Of a stretch of DNA of 64,000 nt, positions 41,728 through 51,425 are shown in pieces. The stretch's first letter is position 1, and each line of letters begins with the position of its first letter. This DNA comes from Thermoanaerobaculum sp. (lineage in GTDB: Bacteria > Acidobacteriota > Thermoanaerobaculia > Multivoradales > UBA5704), in the NCBI GenBank assembly GCA_021154885.1, contig JAJKHS010000073.1:1-64000 (forward strand), written 5' to 3'. The position numbers and the translations under genes are program-made. The notes under the pieces were generated by a model. The model searched no databases. It saw only the letters and a program-made list of their open reading frames with translations, and had not been told where the DNA came from.

Positions 41728-43168
41728 GCTGGTCCGCTCGGTCTGGCGGCGCCGCTTCTGGTTCCTCGTCCCGCTGCTGCTCGGCCTGGCCGGGGCCGCG
41801 TATTCCTATCGCGTGCTGCCCAAGACCTATCGCGCCGCCACGCAGGTGCTGGTCGAGCCGCAGAAGGTCCCGTCCGACTACGTCAAGCCGACGGTGACCA
41901 CCTCGATCGAGGAGCGGCTGCACACCATCGAGCCGAAGATCAAGAAGCGCGACAACATGGAGCGGATCATCCGCGAGATGAACCTCTATCCCGAGTTGCG
42001 CGGCACGGTCTCCATGGACCACCTGGTCGACAAGGTGCGCGACGACCTGACGGTGCGCGTCCAGGGGGACACCTTCTTCATCTACTTCGTGGGCCGGGAG
42101 CCGGTGACGGTGGCCCGCACGGCCAACCGGGTGGCCGAGCTGTTCATCGCGAGCAGCCTCCAGCAGCGGGAGAACCGGGCCCAGGGCACCTCGACGTTCC
42201 TGGAGAAGGAGCTGGAACAGACGAAGGCGAAGCTGGAGGGTCAGGAGGCCCGCATCGCCGAGTTCAAGCGGCTGAACCTGGGTGACCTGCCCGAGCAGCG
42301 GGACACCAACCTGCATGCGGTGGAGCAGCTCCAGGGCAAGCTGGAGATCAACATGGATGCCCTGGACCGGGCGGAGACGCGCAAGCTCCTCCTCCAGCGC
42401 CAGGTGGCGGAGCTGAGCTACGCGCCGGCGGCGCGGCCGGCGATGCCGGCGGCGCCCGGCGGCCCGCCGGCGCCGACGCGGGTCGAGCAGCTCCAGGCCG
42501 AGCTCGCCGAGCTGCGCGCCCGCTACACCGACCGCCATCCCGACGTCATCCGCAAGCGGGCCGAGCTGGCCCGCCTGGAGGCGCTGGAGAGCCAGCGGCC
42601 GGTCGAGTCCCCGGCCGCCGCGGCCACGCAGGCGCCCGGCGAGCCGCCGGCGCCGAAGAAGCCGAAGATCGATCCCATGACCCAGGCGGAGCTGGCCTCG
42701 GTGGACCTGGAGATCAAGAGCCTCAAGGGCGAGCGCGAGCGCATCCTGGCCGACATCGGCGGCGTCCAGAGCCGCCTGCAGAACGTGCCGCGGGTGGAGC
42801 AGGAGCTGCTGTCGCTGACCCGCGACTACGACAACATCAAGCGCTCCTATGAATCGCTGCTGGACAAGCGGCTGAACGCCCGGCTGTACGAGAACCTGGA
42901 GAAGAGCCAGCAGGGCGAGCAGTTCACCATCCTCGAGGCGGCGCTGCCGCCGACCGGCCCGTACAGCCCCAACCTGCTGATCGTGCTGGGCCTGGGCCTC
43001 GCCATGGGCGGCCTCGCCGGTCTGCTGCTGGCGCTCCTGCGCGAGCGCACCGATCCCACCTACGCGGATGCCCTGTCGCTGCAGCAGGCGTTCCCCGGCG
43101 TGCCGCTGCTCGCCACCATCCCTGTTTTCCAAGGCGGGCGGACGGCCCCCGGTACCTGGAGGAAGTGA
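41705..43168 (+). CDS. Polysaccharide chain-length determinant (Wzz, XrtA-type)
   Basis: 487 residues. N-terminal membrane helix (about 18-36, FWFLVPLLLGLAGAAYSYRV), long periplasmic coiled coil with an unusual Ala/Pro-rich insert around 240-320, the GNVR-like region (NVPRVEQELLSLTRDYDNIK), and a C-terminal helix (LLIVLGLGLAMGGLAGLLLA). Sets polymer length with the cytoplasmic kinase encoded next. The full GNVR and Wzz domains agree with the XrtA-associated subfamily. Confidence 0.92.
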   Translation: MKNLTLSELVRSVWRRRFWFLVPLLLGLAGAAYSYRVLPKTYRAATQVLVEPQKVPSDYVKPTVTTSIEERLHTIEPKIKKRDNMERIIREMNLYPELRGTVSMDHLVDKVRDDLTVRVQGDTFFIYFVGREPVTVARTANRVAELFIASSLQQRENRAQGTSTFLEKELEQTKAKLEGQEARIAEFKRLNLGDLPEQRDTNLHAVEQLQGKLEINMDALDRAETRKLLLQRQVAELSYAPAARPAMPAAPGGPPAPTRVEQLQAELAELRARYTDRHPDVIRKRAELARLEALESQRPVESPAAAATQAPGEPPAPKKPKIDPMTQAELASVDLEIKSLKGERERILADIGGVQSRLQNVPRVEQELLSLTRDYDNIKRSYESLLDKRLNARLYENLEKSQQGEQFTILEAALPPTGPYSPNLLIVLGLGLAMGGLAGLLLALLRERTDPTYADALSLQQAFPGVPLLATIPVFQGGRTAPGTWRK

Positions 43169-43171
43169 GAC

Positions 43172-43909
43172 ATGGAGCTGCCCGTGAGGACCGAGATGCC
43201 GCATCGCCTCCGCGACCTGGGCCCGTCGCGCCGGGTGCAACTGCGCGAGGACGCGCCGGTGATCAATTACCTGGATCCACCGTCCTACGCCGCCGAGCAG
43301 TACCGCGGCCTCGCCGTGCAGGTGGAGGAGAGGATCAATCCGCTGGGCTCCCAGGGTTATGCCCTGACCGTGACCAGTCCGGAGGAGGGGGCGGGCAAGA
43401 CGCTCACCAGCCTCAACCTGGCGATGACGCTGACCCGTGGCGAGGAGCGGCGCGTGCTGCTGCTCGAGGGAGACCTCTGGCGGCCGCAGCTCCACACCTA
43501 TTTCGTCCCGGAGCGAACGGACCGTCCCGGGCTGCAGCAGGTGCTGGAGCGGCGGATCGCGCTCGGCGACGCCGTGATCTCCCTGAATGGGAGCAGCCTC
43601 GACGTGCTGCTCGCCGGCTCCGCGGGGGTCTCGGGCGACGTGATGTCGGGCCGCCGCATGTCGGAGGTGCTCAACGAGGCGCGGGCCGCCTACGAGGTGG
43701 TGATCATCGACTCGCCGCCCATGAACCTGCTGGCCAGCGCGCGGTCGCTCGCCGCCCGGTCGGATGGCGTGGTGCTGGTGGTGCGGGCGGGGCAAAGCAA
43801 GAAGTGGGCGATCGAGAAGACGCTGTCGGCCCTCGGGCCGGAGAAGCTCATCGGCGCGGTGCTCAACGGTGCGCGCATCTCAGAGCGCGGGTACCGCGGG
43901 TATTACTAG
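43172..43909 (+). CDS. CpsD/Wzc-type tyrosine autokinase
   Basis: 245 residues. BY-kinase: Walker A at 69-77 (SPEEGAGKT), Walker A' region LLLEGDLWRPQL, Walker B EVVIIDSPP and a C-terminal tyrosine cluster (YRGYY) for autophosphorylation. Walker A' has EGD where most members have DAD or DCD. Separate from Wzz, three bases downstream, as in Gram-positive and XrtA systems. Controls polymer length and export. Confidence 0.9.
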   Translation: MELPVRTEMPHRLRDLGPSRRVQLREDAPVINYLDPPSYAAEQYRGLAVQVEERINPLGSQGYALTVTSPEEGAGKTLTSLNLAMTLTRGEERRVLLLEGDLWRPQLHTYFVPERTDRPGLQQVLERRIALGDAVISLNGSSLDVLLAGSAGVSGDVMSGRRMSEVLNEARAAYEVVIIDSPPMNLLASARSLAARSDGVVLVVRAGQSKKWAIEKTLSALGPEKLIGAVLNGARISERGYRGYY

Positions 43910-43924
43910 GAAAGGGAAAGGCAG

Positions 43925-45319
43925 ATGATCAGGCTGTTCAATCGCTATTGGGCCCTGCCGGCCGCGGTGTCGCTGCTGGTCGAGGGGATGCTGCTGCTCT
44001 CCGCGGTCTACTGCGCCACCCAGCTCCGGCTCGGCCTCGTCAGCCCGGGCACGGTGCCGGCGCAGTTCGACCTGCTGCGGGAGGCGGTGGCCTTCGCGGT
44101 GGCGGGCCTGCTGTCGCTCTATGCCAACGGCCTCTACGACTTCGGCGAGCGGCTGAGCGCCCGGTTGCTGCTCATCCGTCTGCTGCGCAGCTTCTCCATC
44201 CTGGCGGTGACCTGCTGGGCGATCTACTTCCTGATCCCCACGGTGCAGACGGGGCGCGGCATCTTCGCCCTGGCCTTGGTCTTCGGCGCCTCCTTCGTCC
44301 TCGCCTGGCGGGTGCTGCTGAGCTGGATGCTGCGCGGCGAGGGCTTCGCCGAGCGGGTGCTCATCGTGGGCTCCGACGCCAAGGCGATCGACATCGCCCG
44401 CGAGACCCTCCACCGCAAGCACCTGGGCTATCGCGTCGTCGGCTTCCTCGACGACGATCCCGCCCTGCAGGGGGTGAGCCTCATCAACCCGCGGGTGATC
44501 GGCACCACGGGCCAGGCCTGCCAACTGGCGCTCCAGCACGGCGCCACCCGCGTCGTGGTGGCGGCCATCGACTACCGGGGCCGGCTCAGCATGGACGCCC
44601 TGCTGGATTGCAAGACCCGTGGCATCCGCGTGCAGGAGGGCTCGAGCTACTACGAGCAGCTCACGGGCAAGATCATGATCGAGGGGCTGCGCAAGTCGTG
44701 GCTCATCTTCTCCGACGGCTTCCGGGTCTCCCGCGGCGCCCTGTTCGCCAAGCGGCTGCTGGACCTCGTGGCGGCCACCGTGGGCCTGGTGCTGGCGGCG
44801 CCGCTGATGCTGCTGGTGGCGCTCGCCGTGCGGCTCGACTCGCCGGGGCCGGTCTTCTTCCGCCAGGACCGGGTGGGCCGCGGCGGCCGTGAGTTCACCC
44901 TCTGGAAGTTCCGCTCCATGCGCACCGACGCCGAGGCCGGCGGCGCCCAGTGGGCAATTGCGGGCGATCCGCGGGTCACCCGCGTCGGGCGCTTCATCCG
45001 CAAGACCCGGCTCGACGAGCTGCCGCAGCTCTGGAACGTGCTGGTGGGCGACATGAGCCTGGTGGGTCCCCGCCCCGAGCGCAAGCTGTTCGTCGAGCAG
45101 CTCAAAGAGGGCTGCCCCTACTACGAGCAGCGGCTGGTGGTGCGCCCGGGGCTCACCGGCTGGGCGCAGGTCAAGGCGCCCTACGCCTCCACCTTCGAGG
45201 AGTCGATCGAGAAGCTCAAGTTCGACCTCTACTACATCAAGAACCTGTCGTTGTTCCTGGACGTCTCGATCCTGCTCTCCACGGCCAGGATCGTGCTCCT
45301 TGGACGAGGTGCCCGATGA
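43925..45319 (+). CDS. Polyprenyl-phosphate sugar phosphotransferase (initiating enzyme)
   Basis: 464 residues. Four to five N-terminal membrane helices, a central CoA/NAD-binding-like domain (RVLIVGSDAKAIDIA), another helix (about 280-300) and the C-terminal bacterial sugar transferase domain: FFRQDRVGRGGREFTLWKFR, RKTRLDELPQLWNVLVGDMS, VGPRPERK and RPGLTGWAQV. Transfers the first sugar-1-phosphate to undecaprenyl phosphate. ATGA overlap with the next gene. Confidence 0.94.
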   Translation: MIRLFNRYWALPAAVSLLVEGMLLLSAVYCATQLRLGLVSPGTVPAQFDLLREAVAFAVAGLLSLYANGLYDFGERLSARLLLIRLLRSFSILAVTCWAIYFLIPTVQTGRGIFALALVFGASFVLAWRVLLSWMLRGEGFAERVLIVGSDAKAIDIARETLHRKHLGYRVVGFLDDDPALQGVSLINPRVIGTTGQACQLALQHGATRVVVAAIDYRGRLSMDALLDCKTRGIRVQEGSSYYEQLTGKIMIEGLRKSWLIFSDGFRVSRGALFAKRLLDLVAATVGLVLAAPLMLLVALAVRLDSPGPVFFRQDRVGRGGREFTLWKFRSMRTDAEAGGAQWAIAGDPRVTRVGRFIRKTRLDELPQLWNVLVGDMSLVGPRPERKLFVEQLKEGCPYYEQRLVVRPGLTGWAQVKAPYASTFEESIEKLKFDLYYIKNLSLFLDVSILLSTARIVLLGRGAR

Positions 45320-46710
45320 GCCCGACGAGCGAGCCGGCTCCGCAGAACGACGCGGCGACCTCCCCGCGGGCTCCCGTGGACCTGCTGCACCACGTCGCGC
45401 GCCCCCGGGCTGGCCTGCGCATCCTCTATCTCTGTCACCGCGTCCCCTATCCGCCGGACAAAGGGGAGAGGATCCGCGCCTTCCACCAGGTCCAGGGCCT
45501 GGCCCGCCGCCACCGCATCCACCTGCTGGCGCTCGCCGACGGCGAGCTGCCGGACCTGGGGCCCCTGAAGGCCCTCTGCGAGCGAGTGGAGGTCTTCCCC
45601 CTGAACCGCACGGCGGCCTACGCGCGGGCGGCCTTGGGAGCGCTCCGGCCGCGCCCCTTCAGCCTGTCGTTCTTCGAGTCGAAGGAGCTCGCCGGCCGGC
45701 TGCGGGAGCTGGCCCGCCGCGAGCGGTTCGACGTGGTGATGGTCTACTGCTCGGCCATGGCGCCCTGCGCCGAGCTGCTGCCGGAGGTGCCGGCGGTGCT
45801 CGACATGGTGGACGTGGACTCGGCCAAGTGGGCCCAGTACGCCCGTTTCGCCCCGCTCCCCCTGCGCCCGGTCTACGCCCTCGAGGCGCGGCGGCTGCGG
45901 CGCTACGAGGCATCGCTCGCCGGGCGCTTCCAGAAGATCTTCCTCGCCACCGGCAACGAGACCCGGCTGTACAAGGCCAACGCGCCGGGGGCGCCGGCGG
46001 CCACCGTCCTGTCCGGCGTCGACGTCGACTACTTCCAGCCTCTGGACCTGCCGAAGGCGACCGCGCCGACCCTGGTGTTCACCGGCCAGATGGACTACTT
46101 CGCGAACGTCGACGGCATCGTCCATTTCGCCCGCGAGGTCTTCCCGCGCCTGCGCCGTCGCATCCCCGACGTCGAGCTGCTGGTGGTGGGCCGCTCGCCG
46201 GTGCCGGCCGTGCGCGACCTGGGCGAGCTGCCCGGCGTGCAGGTGACTGGCGCCGTGGGGGACGTGCGGCCATTTCTCGCCCGCGCCTGGATGTTCGTGG
46301 CGCCGCTGCGCATCGCCCAGGGGGTGCAGAACAAGGTGCTGGAGGCCATGGCCTCGAACCTGCCCGTGGTGTGCAGCGAGCGGGTGCTGGCAGGGGTCGC
46401 CGACGGCGGTTTCCGCAGCGGCCGGGACCTGCTGGCCGCCGGCACCGACGACACCGACGCGGAAATGGAGAATGCCGTCGCCTCCCTGATCGGCGATGCA
46501 GAGCTGCGGGAGCGCCTCGCCGCGAGCGCCCGGCAGCGGCTCCTGGCCACCTACCGCTGGGGGTCCAGCCTGGACCGTCTGGAGGAGCTGGTGGGAGCGG
46601 CGTCCCGGCCGCCGGCGGGCTTGCCTCCCGCCGGGCATCCCGAGGACGAAGAAGGGGCCGCGAGATCCGCCATCGCCGCCACGGGCGCCGGGGAGGCGCG
46701 CCGTGCGTGA
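45316..46710 (+). CDS. GT4 glycosyltransferase (XrtA-associated type)
   Basis: 464 residues from ATG 45316 (ATGA overlap). A 35-residue N-terminal extension precedes RILYLCHRVPYPPDKGERIR, a hallmark of the exosortase A-associated sugar transferase group. C-terminal donor site FTGQMDYFANVDGIVHFARE, VGDVRPFLARAWMFVAPLRI and QGVQNKVLEAMASNLPVVCS. Adds a sugar at the cytoplasmic face. The C-terminal 40 residues are low complexity. Confidence 0.88.
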   Translation: MSPTSEPAPQNDAATSPRAPVDLLHHVARPRAGLRILYLCHRVPYPPDKGERIRAFHQVQGLARRHRIHLLALADGELPDLGPLKALCERVEVFPLNRTAAYARAALGALRPRPFSLSFFESKELAGRLRELARRERFDVVMVYCSAMAPCAELLPEVPAVLDMVDVDSAKWAQYARFAPLPLRPVYALEARRLRRYEASLAGRFQKIFLATGNETRLYKANAPGAPAATVLSGVDVDYFQPLDLPKATAPTLVFTGQMDYFANVDGIVHFAREVFPRLRRRIPDVELLVVGRSPVPAVRDLGELPGVQVTGAVGDVRPFLARAWMFVAPLRIAQGVQNKVLEAMASNLPVVCSERVLAGVADGGFRSGRDLLAAGTDDTDAEMENAVASLIGDAELRERLAASARQRLLATYRWGSSLDRLEELVGAASRPPAGLPPAGHPEDEEGAARSAIAATGAGEARRA

Positions 46711-48037
46711 CCTGGTGATCGTGGGCATCGTCTGCGCCTCGCTGCCGCTGATCGTCTACCGTCCCTTCTTCGGGCTGCTGGTCTACGGCTGGCTGGCCTA
46801 CATGCGCCCCCAGGACATGGGCTGGGGGCTCACCCAGGAGATGCCCCTCTCCCAGTGGGTGGCCGTCGCCATGGTGCTCGGCCTGGTCCTCGCCCTGGGC
46901 CGCGAGCGCTGGATGGTGATGCGGCTGCAGACGGTGCTGCTCATCCTGCTGGCGGGCTGGATCAGCCTGTCGACCGTCATGGCGGTCCTGCCCGACGTCG
47001 CCGGCACGATGTATGGCTACTACTGGAAGGCGATCCTCATCAGCATTCTCACCACCGGCCTGGTGGCCGACCGCCGGCGCTTCCGCATCCTGCTGATCCT
47101 CATCACCTTCTCCATCGGCGTGCTGGGAGCCAAGCGCGGCCTCGTCGGCCTGATGGTGGGCGGCATCCGCTACTACGACGGTCCGGGCGGCTTCATGTCG
47201 GACAACAACAGCTTCGCCCTGGTTCTCAACATGGTGATCCCTCTGCTGGTGGGCATCGCCATGGTCGAGAAGGAGAAGTGGCTGCGCGTGACGGCCCTGG
47301 TCATGGCCTCCCTCTGCGCCATCACCGTGCTCTTCACCTTCTCCCGCGGCGGCTTCCTCACCCTGGCCTGCGTGGTGCCGGCGCTGATCTGGCGCACGCG
47401 CCACCGGCTGGCGGTGTTCGCCCTGGTGGGGCTGGTCGCCGCGGGCGTCGTCTGGTTCACCTCCGCCGCCTTCACGGAGGCCTACACCGAGCGGACGTCG
47501 AGCATCTCCGACTATGAGGAGGACGGCTCCGCCCGCGGCCGGCTCAACGCCTGGACGACCTCGTGGCGGGTGTTCCTCGACTACCCCGCCTTCGGCGTCG
47601 GACCCAACAACCTGCAGATCGTGCACCCGCGCTACTCGCCCGACCCCAACCGTTTCCGGGTGTCGCACAACGCCTACCTGCAGGTGCTGGCCGAGTGCGG
47701 CCTGCCGGCGCTGGCGCTCTTCGTGGCGGTCATCGTCTCGGGCCTCGTCTCCCTGGGCCGGCTGCGGCGGTCGACGGACCTGCCGTGGGTAGAGGTCTAC
47801 GCCCGCATGATGCAGATCTCCATCCTCGCCTACGTGGTGGGCAGCATGTTCCTCAACACCGCCTACTCGGAGCTGATCTACCAGCTCGTGGCGATGAGCG
47901 TGAGCCTCGAGCTGGCGGCGCGGGCCGCGGCGGCGGCGCCGGAGTCGGAGAGCGAGCCCGCCCCGGCGATCTCCGGGACGTCCGACGAGCCGTGGTGGCG
48001 CCGGCCGGCTGCGATCTCGCCAGCGGGGAGGGCCTGA
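46703..48037 (+). CDS. O-glycosylation/O-antigen ligase, exosortase A-associated type
   Basis: 444 residues from GTG 46703, chosen for GGGGAGG just upstream. About ten membrane helices. N-terminal DUF5935-like part (YRPFFGLLVYGWLAYMRPQD) and the Wzy_C loop (VFLDYPAFGVGPNNLQIVHP, RVSHNAYLQVLAECGLPALA). In XrtA loci this protein is proposed to glycosylate sorted proteins; here no sorted substrate is visible, so it may act as a polysaccharide polymerase or ligase. Confidence 0.88.
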   Translation: MRDLVIVGIVCASLPLIVYRPFFGLLVYGWLAYMRPQDMGWGLTQEMPLSQWVAVAMVLGLVLALGRERWMVMRLQTVLLILLAGWISLSTVMAVLPDVAGTMYGYYWKAILISILTTGLVADRRRFRILLILITFSIGVLGAKRGLVGLMVGGIRYYDGPGGFMSDNNSFALVLNMVIPLLVGIAMVEKEKWLRVTALVMASLCAITVLFTFSRGGFLTLACVVPALIWRTRHRLAVFALVGLVAAGVVWFTSAAFTEAYTERTSSISDYEEDGSARGRLNAWTTSWRVFLDYPAFGVGPNNLQIVHPRYSPDPNRFRVSHNAYLQVLAECGLPALALFVAVIVSGLVSLGRLRRSTDLPWVEVYARMMQISILAYVVGSMFLNTAYSELIYQLVAMSVSLELAARAAAAAPESESEPAPAISGTSDEPWWRRPAAISPAGRA

Positions 48038-48040
48038 TCC

Positions 48041-49990
48041 ATGTGCGGCATCGCCGGCCTCTTCCTCTACGGCCAGCCGGGCCTCGTCCGCCGCGAGGAG
48101 CTGGCGCGCCTGGTTGGCCCCCTGCGCCACCGCGGGCCGGACGACCAGGGCTACCTCCTCGCCGGGCCCCTGGGTCTCGGCCACGCTCGCCTGTCGATCA
48201 TCGACCTCGGCGGCGGTCACCAGCCGATCTTCAACGAGGACCGCACCGCCGCCGTGGTCTGCAACGGTGAGATCTACAACCACCGCGAGCTGCGCGGCGA
48301 GCTCCAGGGGCGGGGGCACCGCTTCGCCACCGGCTCGGACAGCGAGGTGATCGTCCATCTCTGGGAGGAGATGGGGCCGCGCTGCGTCGGGCGGCTCGCC
48401 GGCATGTTCGCCCTCGCGGTCGCCGACCTGCGCCAGCGCACCCTGCTGCTGGCCCGCGACCGGGTGGGCAAGAAGCCCCTCTACGTGGCCGACGATGGCC
48501 GGCGCGTGGGCTTCGCCTCGGAGCTCAAGTCGCTCCTCGCCGGCGGCCTCGTGCAACCCGAGGTCGACCCCGAGGCGCTGGACCTCTACCTCGCCTACGG
48601 CTACGTGCCGTCGCCGTGGACGATCTTCCGCGGCGCGGCCAAGCTGCCGGCGGGCCATCTGGCCGTGTGGAGCGAGACCGGCGCCCGCATCGAGCGCTAC
48701 TGGGACCTCGCCGCCGAGCCCGCGGCCGATGCCGGTCCGGAAACCGACGAACGCCTGACGTCCGAGCTCGAGCGGCTCCTCGGCCGCGCCGTGGCGGACC
48801 GGCTGGAGAGCGACGTGCCGCTGGGGGCCTTCCTCTCCGGCGGCATCGACTCAGGGGTCGTGGTGTCGCTGATGAGCGACGCCCTGGCCGCGCCGGTGCG
48901 CACCCACACCGTGGGCTTCGCCGACCGCGCCACCGACGAGCGGGAGGACGCCGCCGCCGTGGCCCGCGCCCTGGGCACGGATCACGTGGAGACGGAGGTC
49001 CGGCCCGACCTCGCCGGCGTGCTGCCGAAGATCGCCTGGCACCTCGACGAGCCCTTCGCGGACCCGTCGGCCGTGCCCACCTGGTACGTCTCGCAGGAGA
49101 CCCGCCGGCGGGTGACCGTGGCGCTCTCGGGCGACGGCGGCGACGAGCTGTTCGCCGGCTATCGCGACAAGTACGCCCTGCACCTGCTGGAAGCCCGGCT
49201 GCGCGGCCTGCTGCCGGCGGCGGTGCGCGAGGGGGTGTTCCCCGTCCTCGCCCGGCACTGGCCCCGCTCGCCGCGCCTGCCCCGGCCCCTGCGGCTCGCG
49301 ACGATGCTGGGCAACCTCTCGATGACGCCTGAGCGCTCCTACTTCGCCGACCGCTGCCTGATCCCGGCCCACCTGGAGGAGCGGCTGTTCGGCGAGGGGC
49401 TGCGGGCGCGCCGGCGGCGGTTCGACCCGTTCTCCGCTCTCGAGCCCCACCTCGCCCGCGCGCCGCGCGAGCCGCTGGCCCGCGCCCTCTACCTCGACTT
49501 CAAGACCTGGCTGGCCGACGACGGACTGGTGAAGGTGGACCGCATGAGCATGGCCCACGCCCTGGAGGTGCGCTGCCCGTTGCTCGACCACCGGGTGGTG
49601 GAGCTCGCGGCGCGGGTGCCCGCCCGGCTCAAGCTGGACGGCACCCGCAGCAAGGTGCTGCTGCGCCGGGTGGCCGCGCGCCGGCTGCCGGCCGAGATCC
49701 TCAATCGACCCAAGCGCGGCTTCGCGCCACCGGTCTCCCGCTGGTTGCGCGAGGACCTGCGGGACTTCGCCCGCGACCTGCTGCTCGCCTCCGACGCCTT
49801 CGGCCGCGACCTCTTCGACCGCCGCGAGCTGGCGCGCCTCTTCGACGACCACGAGGCGCGCCGGCTGGAGGCGGGGTGGGCCCTGTGGACGCTGCTGATG
49901 CTGGAGCTGTGGGGGCGGGAGGTGGCGCGCCAAGCGCCCTCCGCCGCGATCGGAGAGGATGAGGAGGTGGCCCGTGCGGTCAGCGCGTGA
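48041..49990 (+). CDS. AsnB-type amidotransferase, copy 2 (XrtA amidotransferase 1-like)
   Basis: 649 residues. Cys2 nucleophile (MCGIAGLFLYGQ), RHRGPDDQGYLL, CNGEIYNHRELRGEL, and synthetase loop SGGIDSG starting at 266 (the usual second Ser is Gly), followed by SGDGGDELFAGYRDKYAL. Long form with the C-terminal extension seen in the exosortase A-associated amidotransferase group. Four bases after the ligase gene; overlaps the next gene by 17 bases. Confidence 0.92.
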   Translation: MCGIAGLFLYGQPGLVRREELARLVGPLRHRGPDDQGYLLAGPLGLGHARLSIIDLGGGHQPIFNEDRTAAVVCNGEIYNHRELRGELQGRGHRFATGSDSEVIVHLWEEMGPRCVGRLAGMFALAVADLRQRTLLLARDRVGKKPLYVADDGRRVGFASELKSLLAGGLVQPEVDPEALDLYLAYGYVPSPWTIFRGAAKLPAGHLAVWSETGARIERYWDLAAEPAADAGPETDERLTSELERLLGRAVADRLESDVPLGAFLSGGIDSGVVVSLMSDALAAPVRTHTVGFADRATDEREDAAAVARALGTDHVETEVRPDLAGVLPKIAWHLDEPFADPSAVPTWYVSQETRRRVTVALSGDGGDELFAGYRDKYALHLLEARLRGLLPAAVREGVFPVLARHWPRSPRLPRPLRLATMLGNLSMTPERSYFADRCLIPAHLEERLFGEGLRARRRRFDPFSALEPHLARAPREPLARALYLDFKTWLADDGLVKVDRMSMAHALEVRCPLLDHRVVELAARVPARLKLDGTRSKVLLRRVAARRLPAEILNRPKRGFAPPVSRWLREDLRDFARDLLLASDAFGRDLFDRRELARLFDDHEARRLEAGWALWTLLMLELWGREVARQAPSAAIGEDEEVARAVSA

Positions 49991-51425
49991 GACCCGGACC
50001 CGGGTGACCCATGTCACCCGGATACTGCTCTTCAGCACCGTCTTTCCCAACGCCGCCCAGCCGACCCACGGCCTCTTCGTGCGCGAGCGGATGCGGGGCC
50101 TGCCGGTGGACGACGTGGAGGTGCGGGTGGTGGCCCCGACGCCCTGGTTCCCCTTCGTCTCCGGCCTGCGTCCCGGGCTGCGGCCGCAGGTGCCGCGCGC
50201 GGAGACGCAGGACGGCGCGCCCGTGCTCCACCCCCGGTTCCTCTCCTTCCCGGGCATCCTCAAGTGCCTGGACGGCCTCCTCCTGTTCCTCTCGACGCTG
50301 CCCACCCTGGTGCGGCTGCGGCGGGAGTTCCGCTTCGACGTGATCGACGCCCACTTCATCTATCCCGAGGGGCTGGCCGCGGCGCTGGCGGGCCTCGTCT
50401 TCCGGGTGCCGGTGGTGATCACCCTGCGCGGCATGCTCCCCCTGCTCGCGCCCTACCGGCTGCGCCGGCCGCAGCTCCGCTTCGCCCTGCGGCGGGCGGC
50501 GCGCATCATCGCCGTCTCCGAGTCGCTGCGCCGCGACGCCGTGGCCCTCGGGGTGCCGGCGGAGCGGGTGCGGGTGATCGGCAATGGCGTCGATCCTGAG
50601 CTCTTTCACCCCCTGGACCGCACCGAGTCGCGGCGGGCTTTGGGACTGGCCAAGTATGGCCCGCTCCTCGTCTCGGTGGGGACGCTGGCGCCGCGCAAGG
50701 GCTTCCATCTCGTGATGGAGGCGATGGCGAAAATGAAACATCGCGGACATCGCTGGCCGACCCTGCGCTTCGCCGTGATCGGGGGCAACGGCACCGAGGG
50801 AGCCATGGAATCCGAGCTGCGGGCTCTGGCCGATCGGCTGGGGATCGCCGACCGGGTGATCTTCGCCGGCCCGCGGCGCGGCGAGGAGCTGGCTCGCTGG
50901 TACTCCGCCGCCGACCTCTTCGTGCTGGCGAGCGGCCATGAAGGGTGCCCCAACGTCGTCCTGGAAGCCCTGGCCTGCGGCACGCCGGTGGTGGCGACGC
51001 CGGTGGGCGACGTCCCCGAGCTGATCTCGCCCGCCAGCGGCCTGCTGGTGGAGCGGGACATCAAGTCGATCGTGGCTGGTCTCGACGCGGCGCTACGACG
51101 GGCCTGGGACCGTGATGCGATCGCCGCCCGGGTGTCCGGCCGGAGCTGGCGGGTGGTGGGGAGAGAGGTCGGGGAGGAGCTGCTGGCGGCGGTCGCGACC
51201 TTCGCCTCAGAGCGCCCCCGCCCGAGGGCCCTCACCCCTGTCCCCTCTCCCGCCCCCACCCACCCCCCTCTCCGGGAGAGGGGAACCCGGTTGGAGCGCT
51301 CTTGCTGGTCTCCCTCTTCTCCCGGGGAGGGGGGTTGGGAGGGGGCGGGAGAAGAGGGCCGGGGTGATGAGGGTCTTGGGCGGATCGCGGGGATCGGCGC
51401 CGGTCTGAGAGAGACGACCCCATGA
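49974..51425 (+). CDS. GT4 glycosyltransferase with a repeat-derived tail
   Basis: 483 residues from GTG 49974, five bases after a near-perfect GAGGAGGTGG; ATG 49959 is the alternative. GT-B fold: FSTVFPNAAQPTHGLFVRER, DVIDAHFIYPEGLAAAL, VGTLAPRKGFHLVMEA, ASGHEGCPNVVLEALACGTP (E-x7-E). The natural end is near residue 415; the last 65 residues are encoded by the REP-like element at 51231-51376 and are Pro/Gly/Glu-rich. ATGA overlap with the next gene. Confidence 0.88.
   Translation: MRSARETRTRVTHVTRILLFSTVFPNAAQPTHGLFVRERMRGLPVDDVEVRVVAPTPWFPFVSGLRPGLRPQVPRAETQDGAPVLHPRFLSFPGILKCLDGLLLFLSTLPTLVRLRREFRFDVIDAHFIYPEGLAAALAGLVFRVPVVITLRGMLPLLAPYRLRRPQLRFALRRAARIIAVSESLRRDAVALGVPAERVRVIGNGVDPELFHPLDRTESRRALGLAKYGPLLVSVGTLAPRKGFHLVMEAMAKMKHRGHRWPTLRFAVIGGNGTEGAMESELRALADRLGIADRVIFAGPRRGEELARWYSAADLFVLASGHEGCPNVVLEALACGTPVVATPVGDVPELISPASGLLVERDIKSIVAGLDAALRRAWDRDAIAARVSGRSWRVVGREVGEELLAAVATFASERPRPRALTPVPSPAPTHPPLRERGTRLERSCWSPSSPGEGGWEGAGEEGRGDEGLGRIAGIGAGLRETTP
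51231..51376. repeat. REP-like inverted repeat, copy B
   Basis: Same architecture as 37814-37957, with the central CCCCTCTCCGGGAGAGGGG and the right half CTCCCGGGGAGGGGGGTTGG, flanked by GGTGATGAGGGTCTT. Lies entirely inside the 3' end of the GT4 frame without breaking it. Confidence 0.75.
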
